From: Trichoplax adhaerens
Lineage: Eukaryota; Placozoa; Uniplacotomia; Trichoplacea; Trichoplacidae
Direction: 5' to 3'
NCBI RefSeq assembly: GCF_000150275.1
Contig: NW_002060953.1
Location: forward strand, 237,030-301,029
Length of the DNA stretch: 64,000 nt
Below the pieces are notes generated by a model. The model saw nothing but the letters and a program-made list of their open reading frames with translations. It was not told where the DNA came from and searched no databases. Shown here one piece after another: positions 40,501-50,825 of this stretch; the first letter of the stretch is position 1, and every line of letters begins with the position of its first letter. The position numbers and the translations under genes were made by a program.

Positions 40501-43500
40501 AATCTGTATCAACTGGCTTTCTTATAATATTTCCACTACCTGTATCTGACTTGATAGTATTAAAGTAGCTATACTGAATCTTAGTTTCCTATGATAACTT
40601 TTAAATTACCGGTATCTAGCTCTAAAGTCATATCAAATAGCCATATTGGCTGGATTCCCTAGGATTGCATTTAAATTATCAGTATCGAACTCAATGGTAC
40701 TTAAATTTGACGATATTGGCCGACGCTATTTATTCAATTAGCAGGCGTAACAGAAACGCAATGTTCTAATAGTTTGCTCTCATTATCGAATATTGATAAT
40801 ACGCCATAAAATTTCAAATGTGGGCTAGACCATTCTTGCTTTTACTTCTTCTGATACAGCAACATTGGAATATAAATCAGATAATCACCCAACAAGGAAC
40901 AAGGTAATCATCGAACGTACTTCCTGTTCCACCTACAGAACGACTAATGATATCCATAATGTAGAAAAAGCGACTGAACTGCTACAACATTAGCTTCCAG
41001 TTTTGTCTTTCCATTACCGATGATCGGTTATCTTTGTGGTCATTTCCGAAGAAATAATTTATTCTTGTGCTAATAATACAACAAGGCTAAAAAATAATAA
41101 TAACCGAAACTATACTATTTTATCGCACAATTTATACTGATATCTTCACTTTATATTACACTATGGGTTAACTACTCCGACGCTAAACTCTAATAATTTA
41201 GCAGCACTCAAATCCGGAAGTATGTCTTTGACTAGTTGGAAAGGTACGATATAAATGAGCATTGTCAATGATATCGTTCAGTTAACATTGAACATTTTGA
41301 GCTAATGGATCAGATTGCCAGTTCACTTTATTTATCGTGATCGAAATGAATATAAACCACTAATAATTACTTTCCTCAAGCATTCTTCCCTCAAGAAATT
41401 ATCACAAAAACTCTTTCCCTTTATTGTTTTTTGTTGCCATATGCAGTGAAAAAAAATTCAATTTGCATCATTTCTGACAATTACTCTTTTACCGTAAAAG
41501 TCTGATAATTATAATCGTAATTGATCACTTGGACTAGAAATATACGTAACTTTATTTACCTTTTGGCTTATTAAAGAATAATAATTTTTCTGATGACAGG
41601 GTAAAAATTAAAGTTTTACTTAGCTCTACTTCCCGAATTAACCAACTACCGTTGTCATTCAATGGAGTTCCTATTACCACTGCAAATGCCTACTCTAACT
41701 ATAAGCATTTTTTAAATTTTCCAATTGTTTGATCCGATTCATTTACTATAAGTCTTAAAACACAATAGATTAATAAACAGGAAATAAAATTCTATGTTTA
41801 CTTCACTAGGATTTATCAATAGCTTATTCTTTTCTTTTGTCCCTGTGATTAAGAATACAAAGTTGTAGAGAAAATATACTTCCGCAATTGGATACTATTT
41901 AAAGTGCAGCCTACAGCGGGAAGTGTTCATATAGAATAATACGGTAGTTGAGATTACCTTTTCCATGAGCTATAATTCTACTCAAAAATTCAAATAGAAC
42001 TGTATCGCAGTATACTATAATCGTTTAAATTGCACTAAAAAATTACAACTTAAGACTGTCAATTAATTGACGAGAGTAGAATATCAATTTTATTAGCTTC
42101 CATTTATTATCCACTTCTCTCTATTGCTATTCAACACCATGGCAGTCCTTGAAACTTGTCCTTCAACGGTCTATAATACTAACTCTAACTTATTTTTTAT
42201 GCCAACATGTCCTAAACCAATCGTTTTAATGGGTATGTTAAGCCCAACAACTTTGACACTTTTGATTCAATATGGGATAATTCTAAACAGTGATTCAATC
42301 GGTTGAATGGATTGATAGTCCAACATTGAGATATGATTTTATTTTAATACACAATACAAATAGCTTCAAAGTTGAATTAGTTATTTCTCATTTGTTTAAT
42401 CATTTCTCTTGATCTCTTAGGTAATCCATACTGGCAGGGATATCCGGATGGTCCTTCGCCATTGCTTCGAGGTAAATAGAAAATAATTACAAAATCGTGC
42501 TATCTATCGTGCTCGTCTTTCATCTTTAGTACCAACAAGATTAATTATAAATATGCCCACAATGTTATTTTTTGCAAATAACTTTCTAAACTTAGTATTG
42601 GGAGAGAATATATCGATACTTGTCACTAAGGTACTTCATTTAAAAAGTGTTACTGGTTTATAGCACATTAGCAAATAAAGTAAAGAAGAACAAATGGTAA
42701 AATCGCATGTGACTGCAGTCCTCTAGTGCGATAGTCGTTGTTACATTGTCAGTAATCCTTCATTCTAATCGTTGATCTAAGTCAGAATTGATAAAATATG
42801 ACCCAAAATATCAGATTATCCATCATAGTACTACCATTGTCGCAGCAGGGCCCATCTCCATGATGGCCACTAGAAGTAACTACAACCAATGCTACAACAA
42901 AAGAAAGAAACCTATCTATGGCTACAAATTTATAAATAGCAATGGCTTACTAATCCACTTTATTCCTGTTCTAATCCAAGCAAATATAACTACTCCATTT
43001 TCTTTGTGTTGTTAATTTAGATTTTAATATCAGATCTAGTTTACCGTCCTTTGCATTGGACTTCTCATCATTTTTATTCAGTCTTTTTTATCTTATTTTT
43101 CTTTTACTTTCTAATTCCCGCCGTTTTGATCATTACTATAGCTATTTCAGAACTAAAAAATTACTAATTATCCATGCATATTTTGCATTTAAAATCAGTA
43201 CAATGAAACAATAGTTGCTATGCTTATGCGTTCTAACAGTAGACGTACAATATGTGAAGGACTATAACTTAGACTGATTTGAATTAGCAATTTTCAGCTA
43301 AGATCACCATTTGATCGACATAACTCACTTTTTATCAGTGACAGTTATCTTAAATGCTTTTAAAATCACATACCAAATTATGAAAGTGAATGTTCTATTC
43401 ATCATATAAAATTATGAAATCTACTATGCGTATAATGGAAAATTACCGAGGTTTTAGTCCTTAATTCAGCGAACTCAGTCTAATAAGGGATATTCTATCC

Positions 43501-46125
43501 GTCTGTTCTATCTAGTTGAAGGCGTTGAATATTAAAACAGTTCAAGCTTCCCTTGAAATAGGGGCTATTAATAGTATACTACACTTTCACAGGCAGCAAT
43601 AAAACTTAATTTACAATTATAAATTCTTCTGTCTGGAATTATATCAAGGTTTCCTCGAAACTAACTTAGACTGGAAGTACAGAATAGGGCTTTAACAAGT
43701 TATTATTGTTCCCATTGATTTTAATTTACATCACTATAGGACTTTAATTAAATTTTCATAACTTATAAATCAATGTAGCAACATTCCATATTGATTTTTG
43801 TTGACTTATGAAAGGCAACGTGTTTTCAATACTATCCATTTGTTATCCAATTAGTAAATTGTCCTTCGTGTCTGAAAAGGTTACTTAAAAGAAAGGAATG
43901 TATAGGAATGATGTCCAACTTGAATTCAGTTGTACATGAACGTCGAATAATATATCTCCATAGAGCACCTGTGTTGTAGGCTGTGCAGAATTAAAATCAC
44001 AGTGAAACATTATATTCTGATCCCGACATATTTGTAAATAAGTTTTTTAATACAATAGCAATAGCTGTTATTATTGCACAAAGCTTCCCTCATAATAATG
44101 AAAGGTAGCTTGATGATTTAGAAATAGTAGCTACTGAAAGTCTAGTAAATCTTGTCCAACTCGAAGCTACCATAAACGCCAAATGTATTTCTACAATCTA
44201 TTACGGCAGTCTACTCTGATATAATAATAGCGTTAAACTGTCCATTATTTCTATGACATTATCATAACCTTTAATTTAAACTCTGCTTTGCTTATTAAAT
44301 GCATCGAAGCATAAAAAAATAGCTTATAATGCATTCCTTATTATTTGAACATACAAATAATAATCTATCAATTTCCTATAGTTAGACAAACAATAAAACC
44401 TGATAAACATTAGGTCGTTAAATATTGGGGCGGTTAACGAGAATATTATTACTATACATAGCAATGTTATTTAGTCATAGCTTAATTGAAATTATTTTCG
44501 ATCTTATTAGTCAAGCTATTGTAAAGTCAATACTTTTTATGGCATTTTGCCTCTCAAGTTACTGAGGTCATCTAGCTTTACCTGTTTATCTTATACGTTG
44601 AAAGTAAATCATTTTTTTAAGTATTTTATTTAAAGATAATTAAATAGAAATTACACTTTATATCGATAGATCTTGTTATATATTAATAATTTAAATCCTA
44701 ATTTGATGTTTAATCTTTTACACGATTGATCGTACACTTAATAACCTCTAAATTTATCGATGGTAATCCCCATTGATAACTTATCCGTATTTCTGCCTTG
44801 GGTTAGGGCTTTTCCATCTTAAGCAATGCTAATTCAAGTAGCAATTTGTGTATATTATACATGCTTCATCCTTAATCAGTTAAATTCGGGGTTACTCACG
44901 ATAATGTTATTTGCCTCAGCAAAGCTACCGTATAAAATAAGTCTTAGATCTACAGCATATGGCCTATAAATATAAGGAAGGTAGATTCATTGATTGACAT
45001 TGAATATTAAATCACTGCAAATAATGTAGGATTTTCTTATAAATCTTGTCTCGTGACATTCAGTTATTACCGCAAAGCGGATAATTCATTATGCTTACTG
45101 AATAGCGTTATAATACGCCACTTAATAATATTTATAACCTCGATTCATAAATATACTTGCTTATTTTTATGTTATCGATTCTGTGTAAAATTAAACTAAC
45201 TAAATCTACAAGAATGATATCAATTAGCTTCAATCACTGATTGTATTATTATTCTTATAGTTAAAATGGAAGGATGTCATCTTCCTCCAACTACTCCTTA
45301 TTCGCACCCAAGTCGCCCTAATGTCAATTATCATGCAATGCCCAGCGACCATAGCATAAACAAAGGCAACTATAATAAATTAGCAAAATTTTATGAATAA
45401 CTATTTAACCTGTTATATATAGTGCAATAGAGTAGGATAAGATATTGATTAGCTTATCCCTCCAATTTACTGATAAAATATTAATCGACAATTTGTTTTA
45501 ATCCTTCAAATCAGCAAATCCTTATTTAGTATCGCCAAGAATATTTAAGAATGGAAAATTTTTACCACCAGGTAAGATAAGATGGTCATGATATCGTTGA
45601 GAATTGAAATACGGATGGTTATTATAATAGTTATCAATCCCATAGTTGAAAGTAATCGAAGGTTAAACATAGCTTGTAAATAATATAGACTCAACCTTTG
45701 CATAACTACAAGGTGCATAGAAATGGGATCTTTACTGTTATATTCATAGAATGTGCATCTAGCTAATAGAAGAATCCAAAGGTGCAATGCCTAATAATCA
45801 ATTATTTTATGTGTATTAAATCATAGTGACCAAAAACTGCTCCTATCTATGGCAATTCCTGATAACTTTATTGGAAGATTCTCGTTACAAAGACATTATT
45901 TCATGGATTGATAAAAAGGAACGCATTTTTAAATTGCGCAATCCAACCGCCATTGCACACCTATGGGGATATCACAAAAATAATGATACCATGAATTATG
46001 AAAAATTAAGCCGTGGTCTACGCTATTACTATACGAAAGGCATTTTAGCTAAAGTACCACGACAACGGCTATGTTATCAATTTTTGGATGACACCGACAA
46101 AATTGCCAAATCCGAGCTCAAATAA
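22470..46125 (+). CDS. ETS-domain transcription factor, four-exon model
   Basis: Joining 22470-22527, 35957-36403, 42421-42471 and 45827-46125 gives 855 nt: 284 codons plus TAA. Every junction is GT-AG and phase 1, and the frame is kept across all three. The product should bind GGAA-core DNA in the nucleus. Residues 1-185 are a proline-, threonine- and serine-rich linker with no recognisable pointed (SAM) domain. Residues 190-275 are the ETS domain with its three spaced tryptophans (W194, W212, W232) and the recognition helix with R248 and R251. By eye the domain is closest to the ELF and ETV6/Yan branches (HLWGYHKN and KGILAKVPRQRL). The subfamily is uncertain, so no symbol is given. Introns of 13.4, 5.9 and 3.4 kb could hide further exons or a pointed domain. 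Confidence 0.8.
23979..24164 (+). CDS. Candidate exon in ETS intron 1 (hypothetical)
   Basis: The acceptor ACAACTTTAG is followed by 186 nt of open frame and a consensus donor, GATA then GTAAGT. Entry and exit are both phase 0. The 62 residues are rich in D, G, N and T (ITTGDNDDGVGMVKAP; TDAFDIRNNTDDGTTDYNN) and use GCG and CCG codons, unlike the surrounding DNA. The opposite strand is also open for 80 codons, but its hydrophobic peptide looks like the shadow of an acidic frame. It does not fit the phase-1 pattern of the ETS exons, so it would be a separate nested gene or a remnant. No family recognised. Confidence 0.3.
24722..24853 (+). CDS. Candidate terminal exon partner (hypothetical)
   Basis: After an acceptor-like CCTGGTGCAG the frame reads SYSLIDSIILHNDNYIYPD, then LIGKPLYNYNYPMINHPERY, and ends at TGA. 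It enters in phase 0, matching the exit phase of 23979-24164; the intron would be 557 bp. The same frame is open upstream to 24635, where a 9-bp tandem repeat (ATCGGCATA) lies, and other acceptors are possible at 24690 or 24706. No family recognised. Confidence 0.22.
   Translation, partial: SYSLIDSIILHNDNYIYPDLIGKPLYNYNYPMINHPERYLPTA
27780..28222 (+). repeat. Repeat family B, third copy
   Basis: Aligns in the same orientation as 7385-8065. GATTCTGTGAATGGACATAT corresponds to GTTCCGTGATGGGACATAT, AAAGGCGTCTAAATTC to GAGGCGTCTAAGTC, and the end carries a perfect 7-bp stem, TTGTCAC (28161-28167) with GTGACAA (28179-28185). The stem is better conserved here than in the other copies. The start is approximate. 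Confidence 0.6.
29556..29569 (+). repeat. Short interstitial TTAGGG run
   Basis: GGTTAGGGTTAGGG, just over two units of the animal telomere repeat. It is too short to indicate a chromosome end or fusion; it may be chance or a repair scar. Confidence 0.4.
29656..29703. repeat. 24-bp perfect-to-near-perfect tandem duplication
   Basis: Two units of a 24-mer beginning ATTCTTAATCTAAATTTTCA and differing at one base. Non-coding. Confidence 0.75.
35957..36403 (+). CDS. ETS gene exon 2 (linker)
   Basis: The acceptor TTTTAAACAAG is followed by 447 nt, ending at a donor GAAG then GTTAGT. It encodes residues 20-169: a Cys-containing start (GCQCYSNTTWKDSILL), a TPPSSW motif and a long T/S/P/Y/N-rich low-complexity stretch (for example NYNNHTAATPLVYCFYSPTT). 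Such regions are common in ETS factors as activation or docking segments; that role is inferred. Its length is a multiple of three and both flanking introns are phase 1, so skipping it keeps the frame. Confidence 0.7.
36404..42420. other. ETS gene intron 2, 5.9-6.0 kb
   Basis: Begins with a TNN-rich imperfect microsatellite (about 36465-36520). It contains the interrupted frame at 37612-37896 and a short coding-like frame on the - strand near 38455-38570. A 60-codon frame at 42124-42306 ends shortly before exon 3 but has no acceptor that fits the gene. Confidence 0.45.
37612..37896 (+). pseudogene. Possible decayed coding fragment, unassigned
   Basis: One frame stays open in three long blocks broken only by TAA at 37699 and TGA at 37804, ending at TGA 37894. 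The middle blocks are basic and helix-like (FTKSIRKIERRLINRNHARE). The run of 94 codons with two stops exceeds what chance usually gives here, but the family cannot be named. A remnant of a mobile-element protein is possible. Confidence 0.2.
42421..42471 (+). CDS. ETS gene exon 3, 51 nt
   Basis: A strong acceptor, TTTCTCTTGATCTCTTAG, and the donor CGAG then GTAAAT bound 51 nt. In phase 1 they read GNPYWQGYPDGPSPLLR, a Tyr/Trp/Pro-rich segment just before the ETS domain. Short symmetric exons like this are often alternatively used; skipping it keeps the frame. Confidence 0.7.
42472..45826. other. ETS gene intron 3, 3.4 kb
   Basis: No further exon supported. The 75-codon frame at 42788-43015 and the 80-codon - strand frame at 45545-45787 lack suitable context. 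Confidence 0.45.
45827..46125 (+). CDS. ETS gene exon 4: ETS DNA-binding domain and stop
   Basis: The acceptor TTAAATCATAG precedes the exon; the G left by exon 3 completes Val186. The exon encodes a complete ETS domain of about 85 residues: helix 1 with YLWQFLITLL (W194), the second tryptophan in DIISWIDKKE (W212), the third in HLWGYHKN (W232), and the recognition helix MNYEKLSRGLRYYY with both DNA-contacting arginines (R248, R251). The usual Ala between SR and LR is Gly (G249). The wing reads KGILAKVPRQRLCYQF. The protein ends nine residues after the domain (TDKIAKSELK), so the ETS domain is C-terminal. No poly(A) signal is seen before the assembly gap at 46238. Confidence 0.95.
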
Positions 46126-46237
46126 TTTGAACATTTTACAATCTATGTTTGGTTTGGTAATCGGATATGGAGTCTATTCATTGATCATCTTTTAATTTTA
46201 TATTCACTCAAGAATTTACAAGTACTATTTCTGTTCC

Positions 46238-46338
46238 NNNNNNNNNNNNNNNNNNNNNNNNNNNNNNNNNNNNNNNNNNNNNNNNNNNNNNNNNNNNNNN
46301 NNNNNNNNNNNNNNNNNNNNNNNNNNNNNNNNNNNNNN
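46238..46338. other. Assembly gap (run of N)
   Basis: About 100 undetermined bases, 112 bp after the ETS stop codon. The 3' UTR end and poly(A) site of the ETS gene are probably lost in or beyond it. A fixed-size gap of this kind usually marks unknown true length. Confidence 0.99.
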
Positions 46339-47235
46339 TCAATTTAAGTGATGTACTACCGATAATTCAATTTAAATGTTTTAAATTCATATAATCCTAA
46401 TATCTATGTTTGAAATCTATTTCTTGAAAGAATTTCATTTCATTTCTTGCCAATAGAATTATTTCATTTAATTCAGCTTCGTAAGTAAGTTTCATATTTG
46501 CATGTAAATTATATATGTATAGTATGATATTGTAACGTTCATGGCAATAGTAACAATTTGAAAATGTGAATGTATATTAACTATAGCCTTAATTGCTATT
46601 ACTTTTTAATCCAATAATGAAGGTTATTGCAAAGTAACATTGATAGCTGTAGTATCCACTACTATTTTACTTCCTAACTTTGCATTCAAACGTTCATGTT
46701 AACAAGTAGAATGTTATTTCAGTTTATTATTGCAATAGAAAATAATTTAAAGAGCTACGCATGCATTATTTTAAATTGTAATCAATTTTGCAATAGCGCT
46801 CTGTTTAATATTATATGCTGAATGCTAGCAAATCCAAGTGTAGACTACTTGCTACTATAACTAAAATACATGATACGCCAAAAACCTGTAAGTGAGAATG
46901 CGATCATTTTTCCTTCGAGATGAAAACAATCCTGATATTTATCTACGATATTAGCTACTCTATATAAAAATACAGATTCAAGTATGCTAGATATCTTCTA
47001 ATTAATTTTATATCGCCTGATCATTTTATTAATCAAGATGTCTAAAAGTGTGTTGTAATTGATGCCGTGTGCTTATAATGTCCATCTAGTATCTTAATAC
47101 AGCCTCAAGCCTGTGCAGGAAGATAGAATGGAAGTTTTACTAGTAAATTTGATTAGAATATGCCAGATGTTATAATCCTTCCTTACGTTATGTTATTTAC
47201 GTTGAAATTAACAATAAAATATAAGTGAAGCAATT
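46339..47235. other. Non-coding stretch after the gap
   Basis: Nothing recognised. AT-rich with dense stops. Confidence 0.4.
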
Positions 47236-48260
47236 AAATATATATCTGTCATTATTACGTATACGGCTGTGATGTGGTGATGCCGAAAGGAACATCGTGC
47301 TTAACATACAACACAACTCAAATTTTCACTCGGAAATCATAATACGCGCTACCTTAGTAAGATGAGCATGGATAAATGTATGAGTATGAGTATAACACAT
47401 TTCAGATAGAATCAAATTAGGTAAGTTTTGTAACTTCAAAATTGAGTACAGAACATGGAAATTACACTGCTTTAAAATGCAGCCGAAGAATCATAAACAC
47501 AAATCGCGGCTTTTTTAATCCTCGATGTCGTGTTTTCAGTCCTACCAGTATTATTTCATCATTGGTCAGGAAGAAATAGTAAAAAACGCGGTTCCTTAGC
47601 AATATGTAGGGAAAACGAGTGGTTTATAACCGTAATTACGTCAGATATTAAATTGAAAAGAATTCGATAAACGTGGTAGTTTTTAGTAAGCGGTGGGATT
47701 ATAAAAAAATCATAAAATCGCGCTTACACCGGTAACTCATAAGGATGCAAGTAGGCAGTAACTAGTGTTTTAGCAAAATTATAGAATTTAGGTCAGTAAA
47801 GCTAGGTTTATTTAAAAGATATCTGCATTTCAACGTAAATCGTAAAATAATCGATAAATTGTAGCTCTATTTCCGTAACATTTCTCAGAGTTCCAGTAAA
47901 GATATCTATATCAAGGACTTCAAATGGCTCTCAAACATGTAAATCCATTAGTAATAGCAGTGTTAAAACTGAAATTGAACCGAATTTCATCAACATTTAA
48001 GATCAATGTAAGCCAGTAGAAATTAAAGAACCTGAAATGGCTCTGCCAACAATTCTAGAGGCTCATAACGTTCAGCTGGTGGTTTGGGCTTAGATATTGA
48101 GGCTCAGAAACGCGAAACCCAATGATATGTGATGATCACGGAGTCGGCTAATCGGAAAAATGAATTTTGCTAAGTTTTGGAGACTCCCTTAGATCAATCT
48201 TAGAATAGCACTCTTTTTCCTTTGTATTTTATCCAGAATAGAATATTGGCTGCTTTCTTA
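47236..48260 (+). pseudogene. Cluster of coding-like frame fragments, unassigned
   Basis: This kilobase is richer in G, C and CpG than its surroundings and holds open segments with coding-like peptides on one strand. 47236-47337 includes VYGCDVVMPKGTSCLTYNTT. 47497-47667 is 57 codons including HHWSGRNSKKRGSLAICREN. 47851-47997 includes SISNSSVKTEIEPNF. 48001-48090 includes PVEIKEPEMALPTILEAHN. Another frame, near 48069-48170, includes SAGGLGLDIEAQKRETQ. Stops and frame changes separate them. Good acceptor sequence (GTGTTTTCAG at 47530-47539) leaves open a spliced gene instead of a pseudogene. No domain recognised. Confidence 0.3.
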
Positions 48261-49020
48261 TTTTATTTACTGGATGTTACGGTAAGCCTATATTGACAAC
48301 AAAAGATGATCCTAAATTACAGAAAAGCTGCTACCCATACGAAATAAAATTCAATATCAAATATGTAAACAGCCTACCATACATAATAGTTGCGTTAAAG
48401 CGTTAAGTATTATGTAGTGTAGGGTTATTAACGTTGCTATCACTCTACTAAGACATACGCTACTACTGTAGAATTGAGCTTTTCTAGCGGTAAGGTAACA
48501 TCGAAACAATAAATCATTCTCTACTGGTGGATACCAGCTCAGTCTGCATTACTAGTACCGTAAATAAATTTAGTTCAATTATAATTAAGTAAAAAATAAT
48601 GATAATCATCAGACGAACAAATATCAATACTTGATACTTCTCTATTTTTAGCGATGACACGGTTTGCGAACAGAGAACAAAAATCCATTTACTATTGCAC
48701 GATAGTTTAGTTCAAGTAAATAATTATAATTACCTTGTAATGTAGATGCTTAAATTATTATAAAACTGTGCATCATTACTTTAAGTGTAAATAAAGGGAA
48801 ATGTTATTCTTAGCCATTAGTCGAGAGCTACAGTTCTGAGAATCTGAATTATGAAGTAATAATAATCACAGTACCTGAAGTTCCTTGTGTCAGATACAAT
48901 GCCATTTGTAGTATATCTATTTACAGTTTACAAAATTTTACGTATGTGAATTCAATGCTAAATAATAATCATATGTATTTACTCGAGACATCACCGCAGT
49001 TATTTACAAGGATGAGATAG

Positions 49021-49380
49021 CGCCTATCTAAAACTATTTCACTTCTATTTTCCAGTATCTTACTTCAGCATTATGGACCTGCTACTAAGGAGGCCGACAT
49101 CTGTGAATATTCATAGGATGCTGTAAACTCATTCAAAAATAACGTAAAAATCGACAAGATCAAATTACTGCTTAGTCATCTTTACTGCAAGAAGCTATAA
49201 ACATCAATCGTAGACCTTGCTGTCTCTAGTGAAACAGCTACAGAAAAGCTACTGTATCTATTAGCAATAGCATTTGAATATTAATCATCTCTGCATAAGC
49301 TAGCTTTGAGACCACATTTCCGATATCATTTTCGAAAGACAAATTATTTGGGCTGGTATCATATTATTATTCTCATTTAA
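49021..49380 (+). pseudogene. Interrupted 119-codon frame, probably decayed
   Basis: A single frame runs from 49021 to TAA at 49378 with three internal stops about 30 codons apart, against about 12 expected at random. Peptides are coding-like: HYGPATKEADICEYS, NNVKIDKIKLLLSHLYCKK, TSIVDLAVSSETATEKLLY, LALRPHFRYHFRKTNY. It lies 180 bp before repeat copy C and 0.9 kb before repeat copy A, so it may be the decayed coding part of the same element. No transposase or polymerase motif could be identified. Confidence 0.3.
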
Positions 49381-49559
49381 AATTTGATAATGCATCTATT
49401 TTGACCACTTTACAGGGCTGTATGATATTGCTGTTATGTACCTTGTATTAGATTGTATAGATGGTTCTATTTAATATAGTCAGATATCTAGGAATCGATA
49501 TTATTATGACGCTAATATTAGATGACTACGTCACTGTCATCGAAATAACTTAGATATGG

Positions 49560-50080
49560 ATGTATGGTTTACGATAATGTTATATTTTAAAATTGTTAGA
49601 AGTACTATTTTAGGAATTGTTGTTATTAGTAATAAACTAAGCTTATTATAATATTATGAGATATAGTAATAAGTTATTAGTAAGTACTAGAATATAGGAG
49701 TTTGACAGGGCTCACAATCGTAGTAGTTGTTTGTTACCTCGAAAGTCTGTATTTGATAATTTAATCATAGTAACATGTTTCTTATTGAAATAGGTTGATA
49801 GCGTAGTAAATATGTTTATAACAACTGAAAGAGTATATAAGTAGGACTGTCATCAATAAAAAGTTGTTTTGGTTAAGAATAAGTAGTGTGATGGTTATAT
49901 ACCATATATTGTGTAGAGAGAGTTTAGTGTCTACTTCGCATTGATTCCAATTACATACCGTAGGCTAGGGAAGTAATTCTGCAGATTGAGGTATAGTTTA
50001 TTACAAGTAAAGTGATGCTTTTCTTGAGTCACTAGGGTAGTTGTGGCACAATTGGTGGCAGCGCTGGAATGACTGTTAAT
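49560..50080 (+). repeat. Repeat family C, forward copy
   Basis: Aligns with the reverse complement of 19180-19620 (GATAGCGTAGTAAATATGTT against GATAGCGTAACAAATATGTT). It ends near a weak stem (GTCAC, then GTGGC, about 50028-50048). Repeat A begins 170 bp further on, in tandem orientation. Confidence 0.5.
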
Positions 50081-50245
50081 TACTATATTGGAAAATAATG
50101 ATTACTAATATTAGCCAGCTAGCTAATTATGGTAAATAGATGTATGTAACTTGATGTATTGTAATTGAGAAGATTCCCCGCACCTTTATGGTGTTGAATA
50201 GTAACTGAAGAGTGATGATATATTGAGCAGATTGAACTGTACATT

Positions 50246-50825
50246 TGTGATAAAATCCGATCACGAAAATCTCAAAGTTGTAGAAAATTAGAATTTTATT
50301 AGATCTAATACAAAGACTAGCTTCTCACAAGCTTTACTCTAGCTGAATACAAATACTGTGAGACTTCTAGAAAAAAGAATCAGATAATCTAATGTCTATT
50401 GCTTTTATACTCTTTGTAGCCTTCGCAGCTACAATCAGCATAGCAGCATTCTACCATATATTACACATATTCAACTTATTATTAGTTACAGTATTTCATA
50501 GCGAACCATCGTTAATCCGATATAGAAATGATCACAGTATTTTCGTAGATACGAGTACTATTCCTACCCCTCAGAGTACATATGAACATAGCAAATCCTA
50601 GTATATGATGTATAATTCTATTTCTACATCTAACCTTATTAATAGCTCAATACCTTACTGTATATATAGTCGACTATCTGTACTCTAGCATAGAGTAGAG
50701 TCTATCCTTACAGTCTATAATTATGGGCTACTAAGTATATCATAAGATAAATATAGAAAAGACACTACCGTACATCATACTAAACATGGCTAATAGTCTA
50801 CAATCACAATACTAAGTTACTTTAC
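50246..50825 (+). repeat. Repeat family A, diverged third copy
   Basis: Aligns end to end with 16471-17021 at roughly 75% identity, including the inner stem (GTGAT 50247-50251, ATCAC 50260-50264) and the outer end (CATGGCTAATAGTCTACAAT followed by CACAATACTAAGTTAC). It is present once here, not as an inverted pair. It contains the 69-codon frame described at 50392-50601. Confidence 0.75.
50392..50601 (+). CDS. 69-residue frame inside repeat A
   Basis: ATG-initiated, with a hydrophobic N-terminal segment (about residues 3-35, including FILFVAFAATISIAAFYHIL) and a polar C-terminal part. The other two A copies keep the same frame over the shared part: FILFVAFAATI, ILH, PSLI and VD recur, and all end in a stop at a similar point. 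Many differences between copies change the amino acid, so strong purifying selection is not evident. It may be a remnant of an element protein or a frame kept by chance. No family recognised. Confidence 0.3.
   Translation: MSIAFILFVAFAATISIAAFYHILHIFNLLLVTVFHSEPSLIRYRNDHSIFVDTSTIPTPQSTYEHSKS

Noticed and set aside
45545-45787. 80-codon - strand frame just before the ETS-domain exon
   Set aside because: Hydrophobic peptide of background composition, no splice context, lies in ETS intron 3.
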